DNA of 64,000 nt from Manis javanica (Eukaryota; Chordata; Mammalia; Pholidota; Manidae): positions 35,902,001 through 35,966,000 of the forward strand of contig NC_133158.1 of NCBI RefSeq assembly GCF_040802235.1, written 5' to 3'. Position numbers and translations under genes: made by a program. Below the pieces are notes generated by a model, which was given only the letters and a program-made list of their open reading frames with translations, had not been told where the DNA came from and ran no database searches. Within the stretch, counting starts at the first letter, position 1, and each line of letters opens with the position of its first letter. This document shows, piece by piece, positions 1-10,852 of this stretch.

Positions 1-115
1 TTGTTTAAGAAAATGCAGATTATGGTTCAGTAGGCCTGGGGTGGGTCTGAGATTCCACATTTCTAACAAACTCCCAGTAATGCTGGTGCAGTTGGTCTGC
101 AGACCACACTTGTAC
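1..115 (+). repeat. MER20-like DNA transposon fragment
   Basis: The stretch has the layout of the 3' half of a MER20 (hAT-Charlie) non-autonomous transposon: a 'cagtaggcctggggtggg' core, then 'catttctaacaa' and 'gaccacactt' near the end. The left part is cut by the window edge. Family assignment is from memory of the consensus. Confidence 0.6.
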
Positions 116-639
116 TGTCAATTTCTAACCAACTAGAATATATGATGGAAAGTAATATAATCTTTATAAATGACCTATAACTCTGAAATGTCAAGGAATT
201 CATTTATAGGAATTACATACAACATCTATAGAAAGAAAAAGATTAATACAAAAATCATTCAGAGAGAGCTGAATTAGGTGAAAAGATATACCATGATCAT
301 GGATGGGAGAACATCACAACGTAAAAATGTCAGTTCTTCCCAAATTAATTTATAAGCTCAATGCAAAAAACATTTTTTAAAAAATCAAGACTTTTTAATT
401 ACACGTTCTCTTGGTTCTCCCCATCCCATTCCTCCAAACCACCAGTTGGTCCTCCAATTCTATCCCTAGTCCCCACAGAATCCAAGGAAGCTTCTTCTCC
501 AAACCCTTCTTAGGCTACAGGAGGCCTCAAGAGTAATTGCGCTCTCAGCAAGAAAAGTTGGGGACTCAGTAATATAAAGGTATGGACTAGGATCGTGGCT
601 TTACCAACACTCCCATGATTCTCAAGAATTCTAGTCTCA

Positions 640-790
640 TAACTTTCAGCAAACCACTTAACCACTCAGTTACCTTGTGTAGAGAAAATGGAGATAGTAA
701 TACCACCTCAAAAAGTGATCATTATAAGGATTAAATGAGAAAAACTAATGCATGCAAAAGCAAAGTGCCTGGTGTCTGATGTACCTATAA
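640..790 (+). repeat. MIR SINE fragment
   Basis: Decayed MIR in sense orientation. It shows the order typical of MIR cores: 'cacttaacc', then an 'aaaatggagatagtaataccacctc' like stretch, 'aggattaaatgag' and 'aaagtgcctgg'. It lies in a CFAP92 intron. Confidence 0.6.
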
Positions 791-953
791 ACACAAGCAT
801 TCTTTCTGTTCCTTTCACTTCACCTGGATTGCATTATCTCCTGCCTTAACTGAAGTTACTAACAATCTACATGACTCCTGGTGGGAATATACACGGCTAA
901 TACAAGAAGGGGCTCCATTCCTACTCCCCAGAGTATCATGGGTCCATCCTTAC

Positions 954-1041
954 CGAACTGAGCCAAGATCTTCTGCTTTTTGTTGCTTTTCATATTCCTT
1001 GGTGTCCTTGGAAAAAGTTTCAGGGTTTCCTGTATGAAAAC
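954..1041 (-). CDS. CFAP92: CFAP92 probable coding exon (fourth recognised)
   Basis: An 88-bp minus-strand exon candidate. The acceptor ends in ...tattatcag (AG at 1043-1042) and the donor is a good cg|gtaagg at 953. Read in the phase left by the 8060-8264 exon (two bases complete a codon), it is fully open and encodes a charged peptide containing the string PETFSKDTKEYEK. From memory this resembles a segment of human KIAA1257 with the pattern PETxSKxxxEYEK. It ends in phase 2. The alternative frame is open too, so the call rests on the resemblance and on phase. About 7 kb of mostly L1-filled intron separates it from the previous exon. A human segment expected just before it was not found, so an intermediate exon may be missed or absent. 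Confidence 0.5.
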
Positions 1042-1179
1042 CTGATAATATTTATTAGTAAATGACTCCAAACTTCTTGTTCCATACTAGTTCACTAAGA
1101 AATGAGGACCCTTTCACATTTTGTTATGCCAGTCCCAAGACAGAAGGCCAGGTATGTGGTAAACATTCAGGAAGTTGGT

Positions 1180-2330
1180 TATACCATACACAAAAACTCA
1201 AATAGATTAAAGACCTAAATGTAAGAACTGAAACCATAAAACTGCTAGAAGAAAATAGAGGCATGAAACTCTCAAACATCAGCACTAGTAATTTTTTTTT
1301 TTGGATACATCTCCCAAACAAAAACAAAAATAAACAAGCAGGACTACAGCAAACTAAAAAGCTTCTGCACATTAAAGGAAACCGTCGATAAAATGAAAAG
1401 GCAGTCTACTATATGAAAGAACAGATTTGCAAACGTTGTATCTGATAAGGAGCTAATATCCAAAATACATAAAGAAATGCAATTCAACACCAAAAAAACA
1501 ATCTAATTAAAAAATGGGAAGAGGAGCTAAATAGACATTTTTCTAAAGAGGACATACAGATGGCCAATGGACACGAGAAGATCCTCCACATTGCTAATCA
1601 TCAGGGAAATGCAAATCAAAACCACAATGAAATTAACACCTCACACCAGTCAGAATGGCCACCATCCAAAAGACAAGTAACAAGTGTTAGCAAGGATGTA
1701 GAGAAAAGGGGACCCTCCCACACTGCTGGTAGGATTTCAAATTGGTACAGCCACTATGGAAAGCAGTATGAAGATTTCTCAAAAAACTAAAAATAGAAAT
1801 ACTGTATGACCCAGCAATTAAATTCTTGGAGCTAACCTGAAAAAAAAAACCAAAATCACTAACCCAAAAAGATATATGCATTGTTATGTTTCCTGTAACA
1901 TTATTTACAATAGTCAAAATATGAGAATGACCTAAATGTCCATTGGCAGATGAATGGATAAAGATGTGGTAAACACACACATGGAATCTTACTCAGCCAT
2001 AAAAAGAACGAAGTCTTACCACTTGTGACAACATAGATGGACCTGCAGGGCACTGTGCTAAGTGAAATAACTCAGGCAGAGAAAGACAAATACCATATGG
2101 TTTCCCTTACATGTGGATTCTAAAAAACAAAACAAACAAAACTGAAATAGACTCATAAGCACAGAGAACAGACTGGTAGTTGCCCTAGGGGAGGGGGGCG
2201 GGTTGATGGGTGAAACAGGTAAAAGAGGGAAAAGTTAGTGAAATAAATAAACAAGGTTAGTTAGTAGTAAGTGAGTAAATGAATGAATAAAACAGATTAA
2301 TTATGATTACTCGGAAAATGGAAGCAAGAG
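1180..2330 (+). repeat. Old L1 3' fragment
   Basis: Degraded L1 in sense orientation. Reading along it one finds C-terminal ORF2 signatures (an 'aaaaagcttctgcaca' region, 'aaatggccaccatccaaaagacaagtaacaa', 'tggaatcttactcagccataaaaag') and then a G-rich 3'UTR block near 2187-2205. Many stops and indels are present and no long frame survives. It is older than the L1 at 4025-5746. Confidence 0.8.
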
Positions 2331-2399
2331 GAGGCCTCTAGTTTCTTATATAATTTCCCACAAAGAAAAAAAAGTCTTATTATCTATTCAACTGTCCAC

Positions 2400-2860
2400 T
2401 TTAGCACTGCTTACGTGAAAGAAACCTGAAGACACTCCCAAGATTCCTTAATTCCCATCTATATAGCAAATGGTTAAGCATATTACAGTACTACCAGCAA
2501 ATGGAATTATGTTGTCACTACAAATGAAGTTAATGGCAAGTTTTTAAGGAAATAGGAAAAGTGCATGTGAGGACATATTAACCTCAGGATACAAAATTAT
2601 GTATCTATGTATGTAACCCTAACCCTAACCCTAACATTTCGATAATTTCATTTATGTTTAAAAAGAAAATTCTTAGAATAAAAACAAAGGAATTTGCCAT
2701 AATAGGATAACCAAAATATTACAATCCTTGTTGTATCCTGGTTGTGTCTACCATCCTGGTGGTAGAATTAGCACTATTCTACCTGCTCATTTTATACTTT
2801 TCTACATTTGCTAAATTTCCTTAAACAAATGTAGAACTTCTACGGTTATAAAGGTTATCT
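2400..2860 (+). repeat. Ancient L1/HAL1-type 3' end
   Basis: AT-rich tract with the order seen in very old L1/HAL1 3' ends: 'tggaattatgttgtcactacaaatgaagttaatgg' like text, 'tacaaaattatgtatctatgtatgta', and 'atttttacattt'-like tail text near 2795-2830. It contains the telomere-like triplet at 2615-2635. Subfamily not resolved. Confidence 0.45.
2615..2635 (+). repeat. Short interstitial telomeric repeat (AACCCT)3
   Basis: Three perfect copies of AACCCT plus AAC, the vertebrate telomere unit on the C-rich strand. It directly follows a 'tatgtatgta' microsatellite-like stretch within an old L1/HAL1 end. It is too short for function as a telomere seed and is best read as a repair scar or a chance expansion. 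Confidence 0.85.
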
Positions 2861-3230
2861 TATAAGTCACAAAATAAAAATCAAACAAAGCAAGAGGATC
2901 AACAGTGACAAGCAGGCCATACAAGGGAGAATGAGTAGCGCTTGCTTTGGCCCAAGCAGCCGCTGCAGTCGCTGACGCACGTGAAGGACACCCACGCACA
3001 TGCACGACCTCAGCAGCACCAGCCAGCAGCTTTCCCTGCCATGGCCTTGCTCTCAGCTTGTCCACAAAGGTCATGTCCACTCACCACACAAAGACTTTAA
3101 GTGTCTTCTTGCTTCTTCTGGTCTCACTGGTGCATCCTCCAGGTTACACTCCTCTTTGACATGAATGCCCTGTTCAGACAGACTCCTCTGACTTAACACC
3201 AAACGCCTCACTTCCTCTGGAATCAAGAGG
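2861..3230. other. No gene or clear repeat seen
   Basis: CFAP92 intron sequence. Open frames on both strands here are short and lack splice context or recognisable protein content. Confidence 0.5.
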
Positions 3231-3234
3231 AGAA

Positions 3235-3345
3235 AGCACCACTGCCTCAGCCAGTCAGAATCACTTATTTAATACCTACTATGTGACAATCACTCACCAA
3301 GTGCTGGAGGTGGAACAGCAGATAAGACAGAGAAGGCCCCTGTTG
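3235..3345 (-). repeat. L2/MIR-type fragment
   Basis: The 'taatacctactatgtgacaatcac...gctggaggtggaacagcagataagacag' text matches the reverse complement of the shared L2/MIR 3' region. Too short to tell L2 from MIR. Confidence 0.5.
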
Positions 3346-3965
3346 TCCTGGAGGTGTTGTCTGGAGGCCTGCCTCAAAACGTCAAGAAACTCAAATCTCA
3401 ACTGGCAATGGCTTGTTCCAAATAAGACCATTAAGTAATTGACATATCTTGTTCCATTTAAGCACCACACTTCACTTTAAGGCAGATACTCCCACTTCCC
3501 TGATGTTACCCCTGGGGAAACCACACTGAAGTCTTCCCTGTGGTCAGAGAGCCAGTCCTCATTAAGCCAGGATGACCCCCCAACCTCAGGGATCCTCATC
3601 CCCAGCTAGGAAGAAGACCCCTTCTTATCTTTCACTCTATCAATATGGGGCTTTGCAAACACATGGCAGAAACTGATGTGTGAAGTCATATATGAGCAGA
3701 GGAAGGGAGTGGATGAAGCTACAAGAAAGAGGTGGTGAAAGGAAGAGGTGGAATTAAATTCATTGTAAAGAATGGATAAAAATTTTGGAGAAAGCTGAGG
3801 CTAAGGGCCTCTGAGGTGTAGCCAAATGTCTGAATGCAAGCCCCACATGCAGGAAAACCTGCATCTTCAGGGACCAGGATTGAAGGGAGAGGAGCAGTCA
3901 CAGAGTCACAGGGAACAAGCATTCAGGTGCCTTCAAAGCCAGGCTCAGAAGATCAACTTGGTTCC

Positions 3966-4024
3966 CTAAGATGCAGTAAACACACTCATGGAATATTACT
4001 CAGCCATAAAAAGAATGAAGTCTT
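3966..4024 (+). repeat. Left part of an older L1 remnant, split by a younger L1
   Basis: The text 'cactcatggaatattactcagccataaaaagaatgaagtctt' is L1 ORF2 3' sequence. It continues after the inserted element at 5764-5815 ('acaacttgtgacaacatagatggacctgg'), just as the uninterrupted copy at 1979-2055 reads. Its last 17 bases (4008-4024) are the target-site duplication of the younger insert. Confidence 0.8.
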
Positions 4025-5746
4025 GCCTAAAGCAATCTACAGATTCAATGCAATTCCTATCAAAATACCAACAGCATTCTTCAACGAACTAGAGAAAATT
4101 GTTCTAAAATTCATATGGAACCACAAAAGACCCCAAATAGCCAAGCAATCCTGAGAAGGAAGAATAAAGCGGGGGGATTATGCTCCCCAAGTTCAAGCTC
4201 TACCTAAAAGCCACAGTAATCAAGACAATTTGGTACTGGCACAGGAACAGACCCATAGACCAATGGAATAGACTACAGAGGCCTGATATAAACCCAACCA
4301 TATATGGTCAATTAATATATGATAAAGGAGCCATGGACATACAATGGGGGAATGACAGCCTTTTCAACAACTGGTGTTGGCAAAACTGGACAGCTACATG
4401 TAAGAGAATGAAACTGGATTGTTGTTTAACCTCATACACTAAAGTAAACTCGAAATGGGTCAAAGACCTGAATGTAAGTCATGAAACCATAAAACTCTTA
4501 GAAGACAACATAGGCAAAAATCTCCTGAATATAAACATGAACAACTTCTTCCTGAACACATCTCCTCGAGCAAGGGAAACAAAAGCAAAAATGAACTCAT
4601 GGGACTACATCAAACTAAAAAGTTTCTGTATAGCAAAGGACACCATCAACAGAACAAAAGGCATCCTACAGTATGGGAGAATATATTTGTAAATGACATA
4701 TCTGACAAGGGGTTAACATCCAAAATATATAAAGAACTCACACGCCTCAACACCCAAAAAGCAAATAACCCAATTAACAAATGGGCAGAGGATATGAAGA
4801 GACAGTTCTCCAAAGAAGAAATTCAATGACCAACAGGCACATGAAAAGATGCTCCACATCACTAATCATGAGGGAAATGCAAATTAAACCACAGTGAGAT
4901 ATCACCTCACACCAGTAAGGATGGCCAGCATCAAAAAGACTAAAAACAACAAATGCTGGCAAGGATGCGGAGAAAGGGGAACCCTCCTACACAGCTGGTG
5001 GGAATGTAAGCTAGTTCAACCATTGTGGAAAGCAGTATGGAGGTGCCTCAAAAACTAAAAATAGAAATACCATTTGGCCCGGGAATCCCACTTGTTGGAA
5101 TTTACCTAAAGAATACAACTTCTCAGATTTGAAAAGCCATATGCACCCGTATGTTTATCACAGCACTTTTTACAATAGCCAAGATATAGAAGCAACCTAA
5201 GTGTCCATCAGTAGATGAATGGATAAGGAAGAAGTGGTACATATACACAATGGAATACGATTCAGCCATAAGAAAGACACAAATTCTACCATTTGCAACA
5301 ACATGGATGGAGCTGGAGGACATTATGCTCAGTGAAATAAGCCAGGCAGAGAAAGACAAGTGCCAAATGATGTCCCTCATTTGTGGAGTATAACAACAAA
5401 ACAAAACTGAAGGAACAAAACAACAACAGACTCACAGACTCCAAGAAGGAATTAGTAGTTACCAAAGGGGAGGGGTGCGGGAGGGCAGGTGGGGAGGGAG
5501 GGAGAAGGGGATTGAGGGGTATTATGTTTAGTACACATGTCTGGGGGGTCACGGAGAAAACAGTGTAGCACAGAGAAGGCACATAGTGGATCTGTGGCAT
5601 CTTGCTGCACTGATGGACAGTGACTGCAATGGGACATGGGGGGGACTTGATAATATGGGTAAATGTAGTAACCACATTGTTTTTTCATGTGAAACCTTCA
5701 TAAGAGTGTATATCAATAATACCTTAATAAAAACAAATAAATAAAT
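4025..5746 (+). mobile_element. 5'-truncated L1 retrotransposon nested in an older L1
   Basis: Starts within the C-terminal part of ORF2 ([18 protein letters not shown] motif), runs through the Cys-rich C-terminal region and the 3'UTR, with its G-rich tract near 5465-5520, and ends in an A-rich tail 'aataaaaacaaataaataaataaaaa'. ORF2 is broken by several stops and frameshifts, the longest open piece being about 170 codons at 4180-4692. It is flanked by identical 17-bp repeats AAAAAGAATGAAGTCTT at 4008-4024 and 5747-5763, a typical L1 target-site duplication starting with A-rich sequence. Confidence 0.9.
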
Positions 5747-5815
5747 AAAAAGAATGAAGTCTTACAACTTGTGACAACATAGATGGACCTGGAGGGCACT
5801 GTGGCAGCCATGAAA
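5747..5815 (+). repeat. TSD copy and right part of the split older L1
   Basis: Positions 5747-5763 repeat the 17 bases at 4008-4024. The following 'acaacttgtgacaacatagatggacctggagggcactgtgg' resumes the older L1. Confidence 0.8.
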
Positions 5816-7439
5816 ACGTTGCAAAACAATGAAGTCCCAAGGTCAAAGGGATGATATAGAAAGGTCAATGAACAACGTTGGGAGAGAGGAGACAGGAGAG
5901 ATGCTGGGTGCAAAGAAAGCAACCAGCTGACAGAGCTCTGGGGAGAGTGCCAAAGAACCACACAGGCAAGGAAACCCACTAAGTGGTGGGTCAGGGGACA
6001 GCCAAGCATTAAGAGCAGAGCAGGAAGCAAATATGACTTGAGGGCTTCAAGAATGCTGCAGTCATTGTCCAGTAATGAGCAGATTTAATACATGAGAAAT
6101 GTGAGCTGCTGATGGCACAGTTCTACTCCAGCTCCGCTGAAAGCTAAGTTCAGCACATGACCTACCATTCCCCCTGCTAGATGCCCTATCTCCTTTGTAA
6201 CAGGAAGCAAACAATGTTTCTGCATTCGCAAGAAACAAGTTTCAAGAAGACATATTTTCAAGTGAAAAAGGCAGATTTAAGACAACATGTACACTACACC
6301 CATTGTTTTGTACCCACATATTAAAGGTACAGGACAATGTTGACAATGGTTAACTATCATGGGTGCCTCTCTCTGGGCAGGCATCACGTGACTTTAATTT
6401 TTTACAAAGTGAACGTGCACTGCTTTTTTTAATGGAAGAAAATGATTTAACCTGGGAGGCAGTGACGCCAGGCTTAGGACGGGGGTAAGGAAGAGCATGG
6501 GCTGCCAGTCCAAGAACACTCACAGCAAAAGGCCCTTGGGCCCTCCCTTCAGGGCCCAGAACAGCCTCCTGCCTTTCTTTTCTGGCAGCTGATTGTTTAC
6601 CCTTCCAGGCTCCCCTGACCCCTTCTCCAGGAAGCCTTCCTGATACACCTGCCCCACTCCCCTGCTCCCATGTGAGCCTGCTGCGGGGCAGGTGTCTACC
6701 AGGAATTCTGGCTCAGCAGCTCTGGACCATGCCCTGCAATCTGCATTTAGGCAGCACTCCCATGCATCTAATGCAGATGGCTTAGAGCTCACATTTTGAG
6801 AACATGGGTCTCTCCTTTGGTCCAGATGAGAAAAATCACCTTGAATCCAATTTCCTCGCACACGAATTCTACAGTCAGTAGCTTAGATATAAACCAGTGA
6901 TTCTTGGCCAAGGGCAATTTTGCGCCCCTCACCCTCACACCCGGCTTCCAGGGGCCATTTGGCAAATGGTTGAAGAAATTTCTGGTTGTCACAAATGGGA
7001 GGCTATGACTGGCATCTATTGGGTGGAGGCCAGGTATGCTGCTAAATGGCCCACAGTGCCCAGGATGGTCCTTCACAGCAAGGAATATGGCTCCAAAGGC
7101 CATGGTGCCATGGTGAGAAACCATGGGTATAAATGAAAGATTTAAAAATTGGAAGTGCCAAGTCCCCAGCAATGGAAAGGGTACTTGAGTGGGCAGGCTG
7201 CAAAGCTGAAGCAAGCAGAGGTTTCCCAGCTACAGAGCTGGGCTTTGATTCTGTCACTGCCACTCGCTTCAAGCAAGGGACAGCCTCGCTTTGCTGTGAA
7301 TGGGGCTGACTACCTGCCTGGAGGCCGCTAAGGAAGCAGTAACATTCTCCCAACGCACATCAGTCTTACTTTCTAACGTCTCTAAAACCTGGGACCCACC
7401 TTACAATCAGCACTGTGCCCTTGTTTAAGTGGCATTTCA
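5816..7439. other. CFAP92 intron, mostly unassigned
   Basis: No exon could be supported. A weak old-L1-like 3' tail is present around 6290-6440 and a MER20-like fragment may lie around 6700-6790. The remainder is unassigned single-copy-looking sequence. Confidence 0.4.
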
Positions 7440-7600
7440 TTAATCTTCTAATATCCTCTGGGCCCTCCTCCCACGCACCTGCTGGGGGCAGAGGAAGTGG
7501 GACCTGCCCAAGGTCACCATCTAGGTCAAGATGGAGACAGGACTGAATTCAGCCACCTGACTTCAAAGCCTAGGTCTTTTCACTCCGCCTAGCGCTCTCC
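7440..7600 (-). repeat. MIR SINE
   Basis: Reverse-complement MIR text: 'tgcccaaggtcaccat', 'gactgaattcagccacctgacttcaaagcctaggtcttttcact'. It accounts for the 3' half of an otherwise tempting minus-strand open frame. Confidence 0.7.
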
Positions 7601-8059
7601 TTGGAGGGAGTTCAAAAGCAGACTTTCTGGCCTTGATGAAGTGTTCACCCGAGAAAGAAGCTAGAGGGTCTTCTGTGAGGACATTAACATGGAAGTCTTG
7701 GGGTAGTGTAAGTTTCTCCTTTGTTTCTTGGTGTCTGCTAATATTTTTTTCCCAGAGTGAACACACAGTACTCATCCAGGGAGACAGGGCAGTGGTGGGC
7801 ATCCACGTGGGTTCAGCCTGGGGACAGGAGGTCCAGACAGGCAGTGGAGGTGGCAGCTGATGCGACGCACACACGTGCCATCTGGCGGCAGTTCCTACAG
7901 TTCGGGACCTGGGGGCTGGCAGACCACTGACCCCAAGCCGACATGCGCCCTGGGAAGTTGAGATGAAGGAAATGAGGGGATACTAGCTTTTATCCTGTTA
8001 CTGACGAGAAGCCACAAGCCCCTTAAAAACATTTCAAATAAAACAAATACCTGACTTAC

Positions 8060-8264
8060 CGTAAGATACCGCATCATCTGAATACCCAGTCTTCTTTAAC
8101 CGAAAACACCTGACTTTTCTCGAAACCTTGTCCTGAGTGTCCCAGAGCTTCAGGGTTATTTTGTGAAAGTTTATTTTCTTTAGTAATTCCTTCGTCATAT
8201 TGACATTTAAAGTCTGGGTCCACGACACCCAGGCTTTGTCCCCTTCACGCCAAGGCCTCACAGT
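8060..8264 (-). CDS. CFAP92: CFAP92 coding exon (third recognised)
   Basis: A 205-bp minus-strand exon with acceptor ...tttgcacag|act (AG at 8266-8265) and donor tac g|gtaagt (gt at 8059-8058). It begins in phase 0, which fits the end of exon 8801-8991, and encodes 68 residues plus one base. The peptide starts TVRPWREGDKAWVSWTQT and contains TKELLKKINFHKITLKLWD, which I recognise from CFAP92/KIAA1257 proteins. CFAP92 is named as a cilia- and flagella-associated protein; its biochemical role is poorly defined. The frame is free of stops and ends in phase 1, agreeing with the candidate exon at 954-1041. Confidence 0.9.
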
Positions 8265-8800
8265 CTGTGCAAAAGGACACAAAGGGGCTGTCAGTGCAGA
8301 CAGCCAGGCAGCTGGGCGGGCTGAGACGGACCCACTGCTGGCCTGGTCACAGCCCCGAGCACCTGCCCTCCACCCGCCCGCTCTATGCCCGGCTCTCTCC
8401 CGGCTCCCGGCTCCCAGCAGGAAACCACAGCCACACCGTCAGTCACTGGGCCCCATCCCACCTCTGGGCTCCTCGGGAACAGTGACACCAAAGCAATTGC
8501 CTACACCTCCTATCCTTTCCAGTGACTTCCAAGCACAGAGCCAGGCCACAGGCAGGAGTGTGCGTGTGTGCGAGCAGGCGGTGTGCACGCCCGTGTCCTT
8601 ACACAAGGGAAGAAATTGCAAGAGTGGCAAAAACTTTTGAAACTCCAAAGAAACAATGAGATAACAATATCTAAATAGTCACATTCAGTAGGTCTGGGGA
8701 TGGAGCCCAACATTCCCACCAGCTCCCGGGCAAGCAGGCCCACTTTGCATAGTATTGGACTATATGCTGTATGCAAGGCAGCACACGCATGCACGTGCAC

Positions 8801-8991
8801 CTTTACTCCTGAATCCAGGAACACTTTGGCCACTGCTGGAAACACCACCATGTCAACTATTTCAGGCTCTCTGTCATCCGGCAGAAGGAAATACTCAATG
8901 TGGTAGTAACGGCACATCTTTGTAGAGGGTCTGTCCATTTCAGAGTGTTTCCTATATTTTTCAGTCAAGCTTGTATATTTTCCTTTATGAC
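8801..8991 (-). CDS. CFAP92: CFAP92 coding exon (second recognised)
   Basis: A 191-bp minus-strand exon. The acceptor is atcttctag|gt (AG at 8993-8992) and the donor aaag|gtgcac (gt at 8800-8799) is rather weak. Two initial bases complete the glycine codon left by exon 19493-19788, followed by HKGKYTSLTEKYRKH and 'YYHIEYFLLPDDREPEIVD', then VFLDSGVK at the end, phase 0. These strings fit CFAP92/KIAA1257 as I remember it. The downstream joint gives ...DSGVK-TVRPWREGDK, which is contiguous in the orthologue from memory. The open frame continues into the intron past the donor, so a longest-ORF view would overextend it. Confidence 0.88.
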
Positions 8992-9000
8992 CTAGAAGAT

Positions 9001-10043
9001 ACAGATTTAATTAAGGAGTCTTGTTTTCACCTCATGTGAGAAAGTGGACCTGTCTCCACACTTCCCTAGAACCAAGGAAGAGCCCGATGCCGCGGGAGGC
9101 CACCCCTACCCCACCACTGAGCGGCAGGACCTGGACTAGACAGCAGGGCGTGAAGCTTTAGTGCATGAATGAGAGGGAGCACCTCCTTAGTGTTTTTCAC
9201 CTTAGCAGCTTCACCTGCCTCACCCCAGTCCCAGCAGTGAAGAAGCAGGTCAAAAAAAAAAATCACAGCATGATATGATTTGCATACTATCAGCAACAGG
9301 AACTCAAGTTCAGATGTACAACAGATAACACGGGAATAACCTCTGCCTGGGGTGGTGGGGGAGAGCCCCCAAGAAGGCCTCAGCAGTCCTGTAGGGGCAA
9401 AGCTAGCAGACATTCCAGGCAGAGGGCAGAGCCCAGCAAAACCTCAGGAAGGAAGCTGCACAACATAGGGGGCAGGTGGAGGGTGGGGGGTTAGGAAGCA
9501 GAAAGTAAGGCTGAGCTTCAGGCAGAAGCCAGAGCCTCCACCACCTACCCTTGCTTGGCCTTAAGCTGAACCCTCCAGGCTGGGACTTTACACACCATAA
9601 GATGCTGCTTCAGGAGCTGCATAAATATTTAACCCAAATTTCATTCTATAAAACTATGACTGTATTTAAAGTTGTGGTTTTTTTATTTTCAATTGTTAAG
9701 CACCCAGAAGACTGCTCTCGTATTGATTTTGGGCCACCAGAGGAGTTAGCTCTTGTACGGTTTGGAAGAAAGCTTCTCCTGCCAGGGCTTGGTAGGCATT
9801 AGAATTTCCCCTGAAGGTACAACTGACCAGAACACTCTTAGCATGTCACAGGTCTCTGTTCTGATTCAATCCAAGATGGGCCAGCAAGAGAACACACAGA
9901 CCCTTGTGTTTCCTGTGTAAGGGAGGGCGAGTTGCTACAACCCCTTTGGCCGGAAATTTGACAGTACCTATCAAAAAAGTGTAAATGCATACATTAAACC
10001 CACTTTCTGAAATTCAGGCTACTGAAGTGGCCACATCTATGTC
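9001..10043. other. CFAP92 intron, no assigned element
   Basis: Unassigned intronic sequence left of the compound L1 insertion. No exon or clear repeat was recognised. Confidence 0.4.
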
Positions 10044-10062
10044 AAAAAATACATACATACAA
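10044..10062 (+). repeat. Left target-site duplication of compound L1-ERV insertion
   Basis: A 19-base A-rich sequence immediately before the L1 5' end. It recurs with one mismatch (c to t) at 17652-17670, after the retroviral poly(A) rather than after the L1 A-tail. Confidence 0.75.
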
Positions 10063-10852
10063 GAGGGGCGGAGCCAAGATGGCAGCGTGAGTAGAGCAGT
10101 GGAAATCTCCTCCCAAAACCACATATATTTTTGAAAATACAGCAAAGACAACTCTTCCTAAAAGAGAGACGAGAAGACACAGGACAACATCCATACCACA
10201 TCCACACCTACAAGATCCCAGCACCTCATGAAGGGGGTAAGATATGAACCCCGGCCTGGTGGGACCCGAGCGCCCCTCACCCCAGCTCTGGGCAGGAGGA
10301 GAGGAGTCAGAGCGGGGAGGGAGAGGGAGCCCAGGACTGCTAAACAGCCAGTCCTAGCCATCTGCACCAGAGGGCAGACACAATGCATGCATGGGGTGCT
10401 GGATACTAGGGAAACAGGACAGTAAGACCTGTGAGTGGGTCCCCGCAGATGGTGCCCTAGGGACAAAGAAAAGCAAGAGCTTTTTGGAAGTCTTAAAGGG
10501 ACAGGGACCTCACTGCTGGACAGAGCGTCCTGGGATACTTAGTCCAGGAGCAGGGAATCTGGGGAACTCTGGGCACTCTAACCCCCTGAGCAGCAGGGAG
10601 CATGGAGGCCCCTCACAGAGATAAATAGCCTCCCAGCCATTCCTCCTCCAAAGTGGCTTCACCATATCAGAGCAACAGCCTGAGGCAGGTCACACCCACA
10701 GCAACAGTGGAGATAAACTCCATAGTGGCCGGGCAAGAATCAGAAGCCCTGTCTGTGCACAGCTGCCCAGCACAAGCCACTAGAGGTCACGATTCTCCCA
10801 GGAGAGGAAGGCCACAAACCAATAAGAAGGGAAGTTCTTCCAGCCATCACTC
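10063..10852 (+). promoter_or_regulatory. L1 5'UTR with internal promoter region
   Basis: About 790 bp of relatively GC-rich sequence before ORF1, starting 'gaggggcggagcc' as L1 5' ends do. In L1 this region carries the internal RNA polymerase II promoter. Only its position and composition support it here; activity is unknown. Confidence 0.7.

Noticed and set aside
7563..7874. Minus-strand 103-codon open frame considered as a CFAP92 exon
   Set aside because: Its 3' half is a MIR element, no donor fits, and the reading phase does not join exon 8060-8264.
8510..8968. 152-codon minus-strand open frame taken as one exon
   Set aside because: Only 8801-8991 is exonic. The remainder continues past the splice donor and loses similarity.
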